From positions 806,001 to 870,000 of the forward strand of contig CAWCOU010000006.1 of the NCBI GenBank assembly GCA_963797335.1: a DNA stretch of 64,000 bases, read 5' to 3'. The DNA comes from CAWCOU01 sp963797335. Its GTDB lineage: Bacteria; Pseudomonadota; Gammaproteobacteria; JAURND01. Of this stretch, positions 1 through 8,793 are shown in pieces. Made by a program: the position numbers and the translations under genes. The notes below the pieces were generated by a model. That model had not been told where the DNA came from, did no database searches, and saw nothing but the letters and a program-made list of their open reading frames with translations. How positions within the stretch are numbered: position 1 is the first letter of the stretch; each line of letters opens with the position of its first letter.

Positions 1-70
1 ATAAAACATCCAGTTCCAAGAGACCGCGGCGACATCGCCAGCGTATTTTAGAAAAATCCGTCTCGCTCAT
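1..70 (-). CDS. sdhE: SdhE (FAD assembly factor 2 for succinate dehydrogenase), N-terminal part, cut by window edge
   Basis: The first 23 codons of a minus-strand gene are visible, starting with ATG at 68-70 and running off the left edge. The peptide contains RWRCRRGLLELD, matching the RRGM-ELD signature of the SdhE/YgfY family, small proteins that help attach FAD to the succinate dehydrogenase flavoprotein in the cytoplasm. The start lies 2 nt after the stop codon of the SLT-domain lipoprotein gene, so the two are probably co-transcribed. Only the N-terminus can be judged, but the RRG...ELD motif is distinctive. Confidence 0.7.
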   Translation of the reverse strand, partial: MSETDFSKIRWRCRRGLLELDVL

Positions 71-72
71 GG

Positions 73-666
73 TCAACGAACTAGATAGGCTTGGCAACGG
101 ATCAGTTGGTTCTGATACCGTAAGGCTCGAGTCGATACTTTATGGGCCACGCGTATCAGCCAGGGTTTTTTCAAATACGTGCGTTTAGAATAACCGCCAA
201 TTCCTTCATGGTATGCTAAATACAACGCATAGGGGTTATTGACTAATATGTTGGCTTGCAAATGCGCCTGGTGACTATACCAGCCAATAAAATCCGTCGC
301 AGCGGCGAAATCATGGCGCTTGCCATCGCCATTGCCTGTTTTGAGTTGATATTCTTTCCAGGTATTTTTCAACGCTTGAGAATAACCATACGCAGACGTG
401 GGCCGTTTCCAGGGAATAATCCACAATAATTTCTTGCGCGGCGGCGCGGCGCGGGCACTGAAAGAAGATTCTTGATTGATAATGGACATTTGCACCGCAA
501 CCGGCACACCCCAGCGTGTTTCACATTGTTTGGCGTCGCGATACCAATCGGGGTATTGCATAAACACGCTGCAAATGTTTTCGACATGGTCGGGACGCGG
601 GCGCGTGGCGCAGCCCAGCAGCACTAGGAATCCAATCGCGAGGATGGTGATTAGCGTTTTTTTCAC
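73..666 (-). CDS. SLT-fold (lytic transglycosylase-like) lipoprotein
   Basis: A predicted outer-envelope lipoprotein of 197 residues. It starts with a lipoprotein signal peptide (MKKTLITILAI...) ending in the lipobox VLLGC, so it should be lipidated at the Cys. The body has the lysozyme-like SLT pattern: NQESSF (the Glu is the likely catalytic acid), AYGYSQALKNTW, and further on YLAYHEGIGGYSKR. It would cleave or bind peptidoglycan in the periplasm. I chose the GTG at 664-666, with an AGG-rich sequence upstream; an in-frame TTG at 694-696 would put the start inside an inverted repeat and spoil the signal peptide. It is followed directly by sdhE. The family is clear, activity is inferred. Confidence 0.8.
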   Translation of the reverse strand: MKKTLITILAIGFLVLLGCATRPRPDHVENICSVFMQYPDWYRDAKQCETRWGVPVAVQMSIINQESSFSARAAPPRKKLLWIIPWKRPTSAYGYSQALKNTWKEYQLKTGNGDGKRHDFAAATDFIGWYSHQAHLQANILVNNPYALYLAYHEGIGGYSKRTYLKKPWLIRVAHKVSTRALRYQNQLIRCQAYLVR

Positions 667-688
667 TGATAGCCTACCTTTACTTTTG

Positions 689-767
689 GGGGTCAAGTCT
701 GGATTTCTGCCTTCAAAAGCAAATGGCTGATTTTCTGAAAATAAGGCAGAAATCCAGACTTGACCCC
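689..767. repeat. 25-bp perfect inverted repeat with 29-bp loop
   Basis: The arms 689-713 and 743-767 are exact reverse complements. The outer ends read GGGGTCAAG and CTTGACCCC. The element fills the gap between alr (stop at 773) and the SLT lipoprotein gene (start at 666), so it could act as a transcription terminator or a processing hairpin on the minus strand. The GGGGTCA end resembles the tandem repeat at 51702-51741. It looks like a mobile palindromic repeat unit, but no transposase is nearby. Confidence 0.8.
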
Positions 768-772
768 AAGCA

Positions 773-1852
773 TTACGATTGGTATAAAAATTTTACCCTG
801 GAAGTGACGTGGCAAAATAATTCATACGGAATTGTTTCTGCACAAACCGCTACTTCTTCTACAGGTAATCCCTTACCCCATAATGTCACGACATCACCCA
901 GTGCAGCCTCTGGGCAGAGCGAAAGGTCCACGGTGATAAAATCCATGGACACTCGGCCGGCCAGTGGGCAGTACATGCCTCGGATTAAAACGGGCGTGCC
1001 ATTCTTCGCATGACGAGGATAACCATCACCATAACCAATAGCGACGACGCCGATTCGACTGGGTTTAGAACTCACCCAGGTACCGCCGTAGCCTACGGCT
1101 TCACCTTGCGCGTAATCATGAATCGCTATTAATTGCGATTGCAAGGTCATCACGGGAAGTAAATCAAAGTCGGTTGCCGGTAACTCATCAAACGGTGAAG
1201 CGCCGTACAACATAATGCCTGGGCGAACGAAATCACCGTGTGTCTGTGGCCAGGCAATAATGGCAGCTGAATTAGCGAGACTGGTGCCTGCTAATGGCGG
1301 CAGCCATTGTTGAAACTGTTGCCATTGCCTCAGCGTACTTTGGGTATCCGCTAACGCATAAGCATTAGCAAAATGCGTCAGACATATCAAAGGCTGTTTG
1401 ACCGATGCGCATTGTATCAGGCGAGCGTGGGCTTCTTCTACTTGATTTGGTGTAAAACCGAGACGATGCATACCCGTATCTATTTTTAACCAAACGGCAA
1501 TCGGTTTCGGTAGCGGCGTTGTTTCGAGTAGCTGAATTTGCGCGAAAGTATGAACGACTACTGTAAACTCTGCGGTCGCACAGTCGATTAATTCTTCGGC
1601 ATCGACAAAACCACTCATCAGTAAAATCGGTTGTAGAATGCCGTGGTTACGCAAGGTAAAGGCTTCTTCCATTCTGGCTACACCAAACATATCGGCCTGA
1701 GCTAATGCCTGAGCGACTGGCAGTAAGCCATGACCGTAGGCATTGGCTTTAATCATGGCCACTACTTTAGACTGCGGTGCGTAAAATTTAACACGTTGGT
1801 AATTATGCTTTAACGCCGCTAAATCTATTTCGGCAATGACGCGGTTAGTCAT
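773..1852 (-). CDS. alr: Alanine racemase
   Basis: This PLP enzyme interconverts L- and D-alanine for peptidoglycan synthesis in the cytoplasm. The 359-residue length is normal. The PLP lysine is K35 in MIKANAYGHG, and the C-terminal part has the expected AVGYGGTW segment (catalytic Tyr region), GYGDGYPR and RVSMDFITVDL. It begins 5 nt after the dnaB stop codon, so it is translated from the same transcript as dnaB; dnaB-alr adjacency is common in gammaproteobacteria. The start is an ATG at 1850-1852. Confidence 0.96.
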   Translation of the reverse strand: MTNRVIAEIDLAALKHNYQRVKFYAPQSKVVAMIKANAYGHGLLPVAQALAQADMFGVARMEEAFTLRNHGILQPILLMSGFVDAEELIDCATAEFTVVVHTFAQIQLLETTPLPKPIAVWLKIDTGMHRLGFTPNQVEEAHARLIQCASVKQPLICLTHFANAYALADTQSTLRQWQQFQQWLPPLAGTSLANSAAIIAWPQTHGDFVRPGIMLYGASPFDELPATDFDLLPVMTLQSQLIAIHDYAQGEAVGYGGTWVSSKPSRIGVVAIGYGDGYPRHAKNGTPVLIRGMYCPLAGRVSMDFITVDLSLCPEAALGDVVTLWGKGLPVEEVAVCAETIPYELFCHVTSRVKFLYQS

Positions 1853-1857
1853 GGCGA

Positions 1858-3396
1858 TTATTCAAGAACCGCGGGGTCCGGGACTTGTTTAAATGAGGAC
1901 ATGGCTGTTGACGACTGTTGTTGCGACAACATGGCGAGCGGTCGCGCTGACGCATAATTGGTTTGCCCCTCCGTGGCATAGGCTTGTGGTGCTAAATTTT
2001 CAAATCGTGTGAATTGGCCTTGGAATGCTAAACGCACCGTTCCGATAGGTCCATTACGCTGCTTGCCAATAATCACTTCAGCAATTCCTTTTTCCGTGCT
2101 GTCTCGGTTATACACTTCATCGCGATAAATAAATGCGATCACGTCGGCGTCTTGTTCAATAGCACCTGATTCGCGTAAATCCGACATCACCGGTCGTCGG
2201 TCATGGCGTTGTTCTAAACTTCGATTCAGCTGGGATAACGCGATGACTGGCACATTGAGTTCACGTGCTAAACTTTTTAAGCTGCGCGAAATTTCTGAAA
2301 TTTCCAAGTTACGATTGTCTTTAAATCCCGGCGATTGCATGAGCTGCAAATAATCGATGACAATTAAGCCGAGCTGTCCGTGGCATTCTTTCATTAAGCG
2401 CCGGGCGCGGGCACGCACATCGCCCGCTGTTAAGCTGGGGCTATCATCGACATACAGTGGCGCTGCCGATAAGGCGGCGACGGCGGAGGTCACTCGCGGC
2501 CAATCTTCTTTATCTAATCGACCGGTTCGAACCTTATGTTGATTGATACGTCCCCAAGAAGAAATCACACGCATGGCCAATTGTTCGCCTGACATTTCCA
2601 TACTAAACACTAAGGTCGGCTTGGCGTATTTCATCGCGACATTTTCGACAATGTTCATGGCGAATGCAGTTTTACCCATGGATGGCCGGCCAGCGATAAT
2701 AATTAAATCGCCTTGCTGTAGGCCGGAGGTCATTTCATCGAGATCCATGAATCCTGTCGCGAGTCCTGTGATGGGATCGGGGGAATGAAATAAGGTATCG
2801 ATTCGTTGCACGGCCTGAGCTAATAACACACTCATTTTTCGCGCTTGCAAGCGTGCCGTGCCTTGTTCGGCGATGTGAAAGACCTTTCGTTCGGCTTCGT
2901 CTAACAATTCAGCACTGGAACGGCCTTGGGTGTTGAAAGCGCTATTGGCGATTTCGCCGGCGGCACCCACTAACTGCCGCAACACGGAGCGTTCGCGAAT
3001 GATGTTGGCGTAGGCGCTGATATTGGCGGTGCTGGGTGTGTTTTTTGCTAATTCAAACAGGTAGTTTTCACCGCCTATTGTTGCTAAGGCCTCTTGGTGC
3101 TGCAAGGCTTCGGCGATGGTCACGACATCGAAGGGGATGTTTTTAGCGGCAAGGTCGGTGATGATGCGGAAAATTAAGCGGTGTTCGGCACGATAGAAAT
3201 CAATTTCGGTGATCTGATCGGCGATCACATCCCAGGCTTTGTTGTCGAGGAGAAGTCCACCGAGTGTGGCTTGCTCGGCTTCGACGGAATGAGGGGGGAT
3301 TTTAAGCTCAGCCGTTTGCGCATCCACGACTTTGGGTTTGGCTATGGTAAGGCTTTTTTGCCTTGAGTGAATTTTTTCCGGCATATCTTGACTCAT
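1858..3396 (-). CDS. dnaB: Replicative DNA helicase DnaB
   Basis: The hexameric helicase that unwinds DNA at the replication fork. The 512-residue protein has the DnaB N-terminal domain (residues about 30-140, beginning PPHSVEAEQATLGGLL) and a RecA-like motor with the Walker A motif AGRPSMGKT and the Walker B region LIVIDYLQLM. It carries a poorly conserved 30-residue N-terminal tail. No intein interrupts the motor domain. It lies between rplI and alr in a ribosomal-protein/helicase cluster, with a palindromic repeat in the rplI-dnaB gap. The likely loader, DciA, is encoded about 44 kb away at 47804-48328. Confidence 0.97.
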   Translation of the reverse strand: MSQDMPEKIHSRQKSLTIAKPKVVDAQTAELKIPPHSVEAEQATLGGLLLDNKAWDVIADQITEIDFYRAEHRLIFRIITDLAAKNIPFDVVTIAEALQHQEALATIGGENYLFELAKNTPSTANISAYANIIRERSVLRQLVGAAGEIANSAFNTQGRSSAELLDEAERKVFHIAEQGTARLQARKMSVLLAQAVQRIDTLFHSPDPITGLATGFMDLDEMTSGLQQGDLIIIAGRPSMGKTAFAMNIVENVAMKYAKPTLVFSMEMSGEQLAMRVISSWGRINQHKVRTGRLDKEDWPRVTSAVAALSAAPLYVDDSPSLTAGDVRARARRLMKECHGQLGLIVIDYLQLMQSPGFKDNRNLEISEISRSLKSLARELNVPVIALSQLNRSLEQRHDRRPVMSDLRESGAIEQDADVIAFIYRDEVYNRDSTEKGIAEVIIGKQRNGPIGTVRLAFQGQFTRFENLAPQAYATEGQTNYASARPLAMLSQQQSSTAMSSFKQVPDPAVLE

Positions 3397-3505
3397 TCAT
3401 AAAGGTGATGGCTCAGCTTTAGAATGGGACCGCAGATATTGTGCCGAGTTTGATATGAAAAATTTTCCCAAAATGTGTTGGGAACGTCAAGTTAAGATGC
3501 AGATG

Positions 3506-3578
3506 ACTCCTTCTCCCCTTGTGGGAGAAGGATTTTTTTTCTTAAGTTGGCGCCTATGCCCACAAGGAGAGAAGGAGT
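3506..3578. repeat. REP-like palindromic repeat, family A
   Basis: The segment holds CTTCTCCCCTTGTGGGAG, a T-rich spacer, a GCGCCTATG stretch and an inverted CACAAGGAGAGAAGGAG. It fills the rplI-dnaB gap. Related copies occur at 14645-14743, 21065-21212, 23562-23642, 33173-33346, 39887-39913 and 52684-52729. The unit can fold into a hairpin and could attenuate transcription from rplI into dnaB. Confidence 0.85.
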
Positions 3579-3584
3579 ATTTTC

Positions 3585-4031
3585 CTATTCAGGGATAATG
3601 GATACTTTTAAGGGGATGCGGACGTCGCTGTGCAATTGCACGGTGATCTCGTATTCACCGGCCACGCGAATAACACCGCCGGGCATGAGAATTTCGTTCT
3701 TTTCCACTTCAACGCCTTTATCATGGATGATTTTGGCGATGTCTCGATTGCTGACTGACCCGAAGAGTTTACCTTCGTCCCCAGCCTTGGCCTTAATCTC
3801 AATGGTTAATTGCGCCAATTTTTCGCCACGCACTTGGGCGTTGTGCAACGCAGCGGCGGCGGCTTTTTCTAATTCGGCACGACGTGCTTCAAAACGAGCC
3901 AGGTGTTGTTCCGTGGCAGGCACGGCTTTTTTCTGGGGAATAAGGTAATTGCGGGCATAGCCGGGTTTTACTTTTACGGTGTCGCCGAGATTGCCTAAAT
4001 TATGTAGCTTTTCCAATAATATAATTTGCAT
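3585..4031 (-). CDS. rplI: 50S ribosomal protein L9
   Basis: A large-subunit ribosomal protein with two RNA-binding domains joined by a long helix. The 148 residues match the family length. The N-terminal signature MQIILLEKLHNLGNLGD followed by VKPGYARNYLIP is diagnostic, and the C-terminal domain (about 80-148) is complete. It lies 36 nt downstream of the YybS-like gene, in the order rpsF-rpsR-YybS-like-rplI seen in many Legionella-related genomes. The start is an ATG. Confidence 0.97.
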   Translation of the reverse strand: MQIILLEKLHNLGNLGDTVKVKPGYARNYLIPQKKAVPATEQHLARFEARRAELEKAAAAALHNAQVRGEKLAQLTIEIKAKAGDEGKLFGSVSNRDIAKIIHDKGVEVEKNEILMPGGVIRVAGEYEITVQLHSDVRIPLKVSIIPE

Positions 4032-4067
4032 TTACTTCAACCTCTTGAATGATTGGGCTGGGTCGTA

Positions 4068-4979
4068 CTAGCCAGCCGATGGGGTTATCTGTGTGCGTAA
4101 TTTACGAAAATCACACCAACTGTCAATAAAACCTAGTAACGCGATGACTATCGTGACATAGGGTAAAAAAACGATTAGACCTAAATACAGGGTAATTAAC
4201 GCCGGTACTTTTATTTTTTCATGACTATCCAATTTGTTATGGATTAAGCTTAATCCGGATAACAAAAAGGGCAATGTCACTACGGGTAACACATCCAATG
4301 CCAGCGCTGAACCAGCCAGTCCTGCACCCAGGCAAAGCAGCCAAACCAGGCTAACCAACGGATGGATGCGGAGCTGACGAAGTTCTCGGTGTAAGCCACC
4401 GGGATTAAATAACTTCGCTTGCCAGCCTCTAGCCAATATTACAATAGCCAGGTCCAATAACAATAAAGTGACGACTAGCGCACCTGTGGCAAATTGCACG
4501 ACGTAACCGAGCGATTGCTTTGCTTGTTCCGGTGAAGTTTGGATATTAAAAGTATCGATCAGGTTTTGCCAGTAGCTTATTAACTCTTGACTCCACCAGC
4601 CAGAAACATCCCCTATCACCACATGAACAGTGGCTACCGCTAAAATGCCGACGAGAGCGGCGACCAGTACTGTTTTTGTCACCGACGCGGTGTGACGTAA
4701 AATCCAAGCCATCCACCAAATATTGACCGCTCTTAACACGACAACCCCTAACAGTAGGGTTGGATCGCCATCCAAAAAAAGAGCTAAGCCCGGTAATGCC
4801 ACCCACATCAAAACCCATAGTCCTTCTTTTGGGCCTTTATGTAAGGTGACTAGCGCCAGGATGACTTGGCTGATCCAGAGTGTTGGCAGTTGCAGAAATG
4901 GCAGTAACGCACAAACCAATGCGACCCAAATGGCATTTTGGCGTTTACTGGTGAGATACAATCCAAATCGAAGCAACAT
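4068..4979 (-). CDS. YybS-like (DUF2232) integral membrane protein
   Basis: A 303-residue, strongly hydrophobic protein with about eight predicted membrane segments and short charged loops. It sits between rpsR and rplI, the usual place for DUF2232/YybS-like proteins in gammaproteobacteria. No catalytic motif is apparent and its function is not known. Spacing is 38 nt from rpsR and 36 nt to rplI, so it is part of the ribosomal operon. The assignment relies on topology and position. Confidence 0.7.
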   Translation of the reverse strand: MLLRFGLYLTSKRQNAIWVALVCALLPFLQLPTLWISQVILALVTLHKGPKEGLWVLMWVALPGLALFLDGDPTLLLGVVVLRAVNIWWMAWILRHTASVTKTVLVAALVGILAVATVHVVIGDVSGWWSQELISYWQNLIDTFNIQTSPEQAKQSLGYVVQFATGALVVTLLLLDLAIVILARGWQAKLFNPGGLHRELRQLRIHPLVSLVWLLCLGAGLAGSALALDVLPVVTLPFLLSGLSLIHNKLDSHEKIKVPALITLYLGLIVFLPYVTIVIALLGFIDSWCDFRKLRTQITPSAG

Positions 4980-5017
4980 AAGCCAACTCTCGTCGTGCGG
5001 TGATTTCCGATGAGCTG

Positions 5018-5242
5018 CTAGTGGCGATCACAGTAAGGGAGTAACGCTAGGTAGCGTGCCAATTTTATGGCACGCGCCAACATGCGTTGGTAGCGAGCGC
5101 TGGTGCCGGTGATACGACTAGGCACAATTCGACCCGATTCCATGATGTAGTTTTGTAAGGTTTGAACATCTTTGTAATCGATTTCCTTTACGCCTTCCGC
5201 AGAAAAGCGGCAGTATTTTTTTCGACGAAAATAAGTAGACAC
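5018..5242 (-). CDS. rpsR: 30S ribosomal protein S18
   Basis: A small-subunit protein that forms a heterodimer with S6 on 16S rRNA. The 74 residues follow the family closely: [44 protein letters not shown] chose the GTG at 5240-5242 because it gives the standard N-terminus and is preceded by GGAG at 7 nt; the in-frame TTG at 5252-5254 would add four residues without a ribosome binding site. It lies 77 nt downstream of rpsF. Confidence 0.96.
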   Translation of the reverse strand: MSTYFRRKKYCRFSAEGVKEIDYKDVQTLQNYIMESGRIVPSRITGTSARYQRMLARAIKLARYLALLPYCDRH

Positions 5243-5319
5243 TATGTACTCCAAAAATTAAATTCAATGAACATAAAGAACGATTGAGCTTTGGGCTCAA
5301 ATGGTTCTTCACTGCGAGG

Positions 5320-5715
5320 TTACTCTCCTGTCTCCGCTCCTGCTTCTGGCTCGGTGGTTTCAGCCGTATTGGTGCGCGCTGGTTTTTTGTGCGCGGCAGC
5401 CTCTTGGATGAGGGGGGAGGGTTCGGTAACGGCGCTGTCACGCTTGAGTACTAAAGAGCGGATGATGGCGTCATTGTATCGAAAAGAGGTTGTTAGTTCG
5501 TCTAGTGTGCCTTTGTTGCATTCGATATTGAATAAAACGTAATGGGCTTTGTGTACTTTGTTGATGGGGTAAGCGAGTGCTAGGCGTCCCCAGTCTTCAA
5601 AGCGATGGATTTGGCCTCCGGCTTCTTTGACGACGGCTTTGTAGCGTTTGACCATGGCGGAGACTTGTTCGCTTTGGTCTGGGTGGATTAGTAATACTAT
5701 TTCATAGTGTTGCAT
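5320..5715 (-). CDS. rpsF: 30S ribosomal protein S6
   Basis: The partner of S18 in the small subunit. The 131-residue protein starts [18 protein letters not shown] and has the S6 ferredoxin-like core, including [22 protein letters not shown]. The C-terminal 30 residues are a Pro/Thr/Glu-rich tail, a site where homologues are often modified. It is the first gene of the rpsF-rpsR-YybS-like-rplI operon; about 150 nt of non-coding leader lie upstream. Confidence 0.96.
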   Translation of the reverse strand: MQHYEIVLLIHPDQSEQVSAMVKRYKAVVKEAGGQIHRFEDWGRLALAYPINKVHKAHYVLFNIECNKGTLDELTTSFRYNDAIIRSLVLKRDSAVTEPSPLIQEAAAHKKPARTNTAETTEPEAGAETGE

Positions 5716-5868
5716 TTAGGTTCCTTATGGAGATTTTTTTCAAATCGCCTTTTGGTCGGTGTGACCTTCGCCATTTATTTAGTCATCGATTCGGCGGTTA
5801 AGGCAAGGAGGTTCGGTGGGATACCGATCTAGTAGTATACATAAGCTTTGGAGAATAGGCAAAGGGGG

Positions 5869-6426
5869 TTATTTCTTCCATTTGATGTTGCAGCCCATGC
5901 TGGGGAGTTGGGGTTCGGGGATGGGGTTTCCAGATAGGGTGGCGTCTAGGACGGCGGCTAGGTTTTTGCCGGTGACGGGGGTGGCGCGGCCGGGGCTGGA
6001 GTCGTCGAAGCAGCCGTGGTAGATGCAGGTTTTTTCGCCATTTAGTACATAAAATTCGGGGGTGCATTGGGCGCCGTAGGCTTTGGCGACTTGTTGGGTT
6101 TCGTCGTAGAGATAGGAGAAGGTGTAGCCTTTGGATGCGGCGCGTTTTTGCATTTCTTGGGGGTTGTCTTGGGGGTATTGTTGGATGTCGTTGGCGCTGA
6201 TGGCGATGAAGGCGATTCCTTTGGATTGGTATTTTTTTACAAATTTGATTAGTTCTTCTTCTATGTGTTGAACGTACGGGCAGTGATTACAGATGAACAT
6301 AATCACGGTTGCTTGTTTGGCTGCTAGGGTTTGTAAGGATAATGGTTTTTCGGTAATGGTGTCTGGTAGGGTAAAGTCGGGGGCTTTGGTTCCGATTAAG
6401 GTGGATTGAGAGTGTGTTAGGGTCAT
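5869..6426 (-). CDS. Thioredoxin-fold protein (AhpC/TSA-Redoxin type)
   Basis: A 185-residue cytoplasmic protein of the thioredoxin superfamily. The N-terminal region GTKAPDFTLPDT is typical of peroxiredoxin-like proteins. The CxxC motif is in FICNHCPYVQH (about residues 46-49), and the cis-Pro region is CTPEFYVL. There is no signal peptide. Homologues are usually annotated as thioredoxin family proteins without a defined substrate. It is isolated between rpsF and purF. Confidence 0.85.
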   Translation of the reverse strand: MTLTHSQSTLIGTKAPDFTLPDTITEKPLSLQTLAAKQATVIMFICNHCPYVQHIEEELIKFVKKYQSKGIAFIAISANDIQQYPQDNPQEMQKRAASKGYTFSYLYDETQQVAKAYGAQCTPEFYVLNGEKTCIYHGCFDDSSPGRATPVTGKNLAAVLDATLSGNPIPEPQLPSMGCNIKWKK

Positions 6427-6450
6427 GTTTTTCCTTGATGAAGGTGAATA

Positions 6451-7968
6451 TTAGGATTCGGAGGCGTTGTACATTTCGACGATTTGACCGGAGTCTAATA
6501 ATTGCACTTGCTGTTTGCTGCGATCGTTGCGTCTTTGTCGCAATTGTTCAAAATAATGAGGGCCGATGCCACCGGTCACGTAATCTCCGGTAAACACAGA
6601 ATCTTCGTAGCGGTGGATGGTGGGATTACCTTCGCGTGCGGCTTCGTATAATGCCGATAAATCTTGGAAGATCAACCAATCGGCGCCCATTTTTTTCGAT
6701 ATTTCTTCTACAGTGCGGTCGTGCGCAATTAATTCATCGGCTGCTGGCATATCGATGCCGTAGACATTGGGGCAGCGCACTTCCGGGGCGGCAGAAGCAA
6801 AGTAAACTTTCCGCGCGCCGGCTTCTCGGGCCATCTGGATAATTTCTTTTGAAGTCGTGCCGCGAACAATCGAATCATCGACCAGTAATACATTTTTGCC
6901 TTTAAATTCCAGATCGATGGCATTTAATTTTTGTCGTACCGATTTTTGTCGTATGGTTTGCCCTGGCATGATAAATGTACGACCAATGTAGCGATTTTTG
7001 ACAAAGCCTTCACGATACTCCAGTTTAAGCGCCTGCGCTAAAGACAACGCCGCATGACGACTGGTATCTGGAACGGGGATAACCACGTCAATATCGTGCT
7101 CCGGAACTTCGCGCTGAATTTTGGCCGCCAATTTTTGACCCAACGATAACCGAAACTTATAGACGAGAATGTTATCGATGATGGAATCCGGCCTAGCCAA
7201 ATACACGTGTTCAAAAATACACGGGGAATACTGTACGGGTGACGCACAAATTGCTTGTGAAAACTGCCTTTGGTGATCGATAAAAACCGCTTCACCGGGG
7301 CCAACATCACCGATTAAAGAATAACCTAAGGCATTTAAGGCCACGCTTTCCGAGGCCATCATATACTCAGGTCCTTGCTGAGTTTCGCGCACCCCGTACA
7401 CCAATGGCCGAATACCGTAAGGGTCGCGAAAGCCAACCATGCCGTAACCCGCGATTAATACGATGACAGCGTAAGCACCACGGCAACGCTCATTGACACC
7501 GCGCACGGCCGTGAAAACAGCTTCAGGAGTTAACGGTGCTTGGGTTTTTTGCAGCTCATGCGCAAATACATTTAACAACACTTCTGAATCGGAGTCGGTG
7601 TTGAGATGACGACGATTTTCTCGGGTGAGATGCGTACGTAATTCTTCTGAATTAATCAAATTGCCATTGTGGACAATGCTCAGCCCGTACGGCGAATTCA
7701 CATACAGTGGTTGTGCTTCCGCGGCGCTGGCAGAACCTGCTGTCGGGTAGCGCACATGCCCTATGCCCATGGTGCCTTGTAAGCGCAGCATATGATTGGC
7801 GCCAATCACGTCGCGCACCAGGCCATTGCCTTTACGTAAAAATACCCGACCCTGATGGCAGGTTAATATACCGGCGGCATCTTGGCCGCGGTGTTGTAAT
7901 AAGGTCAAGGCATCGTAAATGTCTTGATTGACGTTGTGAGAAGCTACAGTACCAACAATACCACACAT
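6451..7968 (-). CDS. purF: Amidophosphoribosyltransferase
   Basis: The first committed enzyme of purine synthesis: PRPP and glutamine give 5-phosphoribosylamine. I chose the ATG at 7966-7968, which gives MCGIVG with the catalytic Cys exposed as residue 1 after Met removal; an upstream in-frame GTG would bury it. The length is 505 residues, the same as E. coli PurF. The glutamine amidotransferase domain occupies about 1-230 and the PRPP-binding motif is [12 protein letters not shown]. It lies directly downstream of cvpA, the standard pairing. Confidence 0.97.
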   Translation of the reverse strand: MCGIVGTVASHNVNQDIYDALTLLQHRGQDAAGILTCHQGRVFLRKGNGLVRDVIGANHMLRLQGTMGIGHVRYPTAGSASAAEAQPLYVNSPYGLSIVHNGNLINSEELRTHLTRENRRHLNTDSDSEVLLNVFAHELQKTQAPLTPEAVFTAVRGVNERCRGAYAVIVLIAGYGMVGFRDPYGIRPLVYGVRETQQGPEYMMASESVALNALGYSLIGDVGPGEAVFIDHQRQFSQAICASPVQYSPCIFEHVYLARPDSIIDNILVYKFRLSLGQKLAAKIQREVPEHDIDVVIPVPDTSRHAALSLAQALKLEYREGFVKNRYIGRTFIMPGQTIRQKSVRQKLNAIDLEFKGKNVLLVDDSIVRGTTSKEIIQMAREAGARKVYFASAAPEVRCPNVYGIDMPAADELIAHDRTVEEISKKMGADWLIFQDLSALYEAAREGNPTIHRYEDSVFTGDYVTGGIGPHYFEQLRQRRNDRSKQQVQLLDSGQIVEMYNASES

Positions 7969-7976
7969 GGGGAATA

Positions 7977-8639
7977 TCACTCCGTCGTGTTTGATGTTTC
8001 AGGCTGCACAGCGCTGGCGGGGACCGCCGGTTCGGCTGCAGGAGAGGATGCGCTCGGTGTTTTCTTCGTGATTTCTTCGATGCGCGCTTTATTGCGTACC
8101 GTGGTGGCTGTACCGGCCGCTTTTATAGTTTCCGTGACGGGTTGTTTCTCCAGTTGCGCCAACTCTTGGGGTAAAATACTGCGCATCCAAACCACTAGGC
8201 TTTCAAACTGAGGAATCGTTTGCGATTCTTGCCACCAGCGGTCTTCTGGAATCGTGGTCATCTCTGCGGCCAGAATAAGCACGCCAATTAACAGAATGCC
8301 TCTCGCCAATCCAAATACCAAACCCAAAATTCGATCCATTCCGGATAATCCGGTTTTATAAACCATGCCACCAATAAAGAAGTTGATAATGGCGCCGATA
8401 ATCAATATGCCTAAAAAGATAATGACAAAGGCAAGCGGCGTGCGAAGATTATCGGAAACGCTGCTCAGGAAATTCGTTGCCACCACGCTGGAGAATTTGT
8501 AAGCCAACCAGAGGGCAGCGACCCAAATAGCTAAGGAGAATGCTTCACGCAAGAAGCCGCGAACAAAGCTGACCAGCGTGGAGAAGATGATGATGCCAAC
8601 AACAACGTAATCGGCCCAATTAAAATTTTGCCAACTCAT
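7977..8639 (-). CDS. cvpA: CvpA family inner-membrane protein
   Basis: A 220-residue membrane protein with four predicted transmembrane segments in the first 140 residues (starting [19 protein letters not shown]) and a conserved [15 protein letters not shown] stretch. The C-terminal 60 residues are soluble and Ala/Pro/Thr-rich. In E. coli cvpA is needed for colicin V export and affects membrane homeostasis, but its molecular role is unsettled. It precedes purF with 8 nt between them. Confidence 0.92.
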   Translation of the reverse strand: MSWQNFNWADYVVVGIIIFSTLVSFVRGFLREAFSLAIWVAALWLAYKFSSVVATNFLSSVSDNLRTPLAFVIIFLGILIIGAIINFFIGGMVYKTGLSGMDRILGLVFGLARGILLIGVLILAAEMTTIPEDRWWQESQTIPQFESLVVWMRSILPQELAQLEKQPVTETIKAAGTATTVRNKARIEEITKKTPSASSPAAEPAVPASAVQPETSNTTE

Positions 8640-8793
8640 TGCTTGTCACTCAGTGTATAGTAAACAATACGCATATCCTGGATCTAACACCTTAGGGTCT
8701 GTTGACATCTACTAGCTTGCATAAATTCTATGCTCCGTGCTCGTTATTCACTGAGTTTCTGCGGAGCCTAGCGAATGATCAACCGGGCATATT

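Noticed and set aside
8700..8740. GGGTCTGTTGACATCTACTAG resembling insertion-sequence end sequences
   Set aside because: No transposase remnant, inverted partner or target duplication is visible; too short to call a mobile element.
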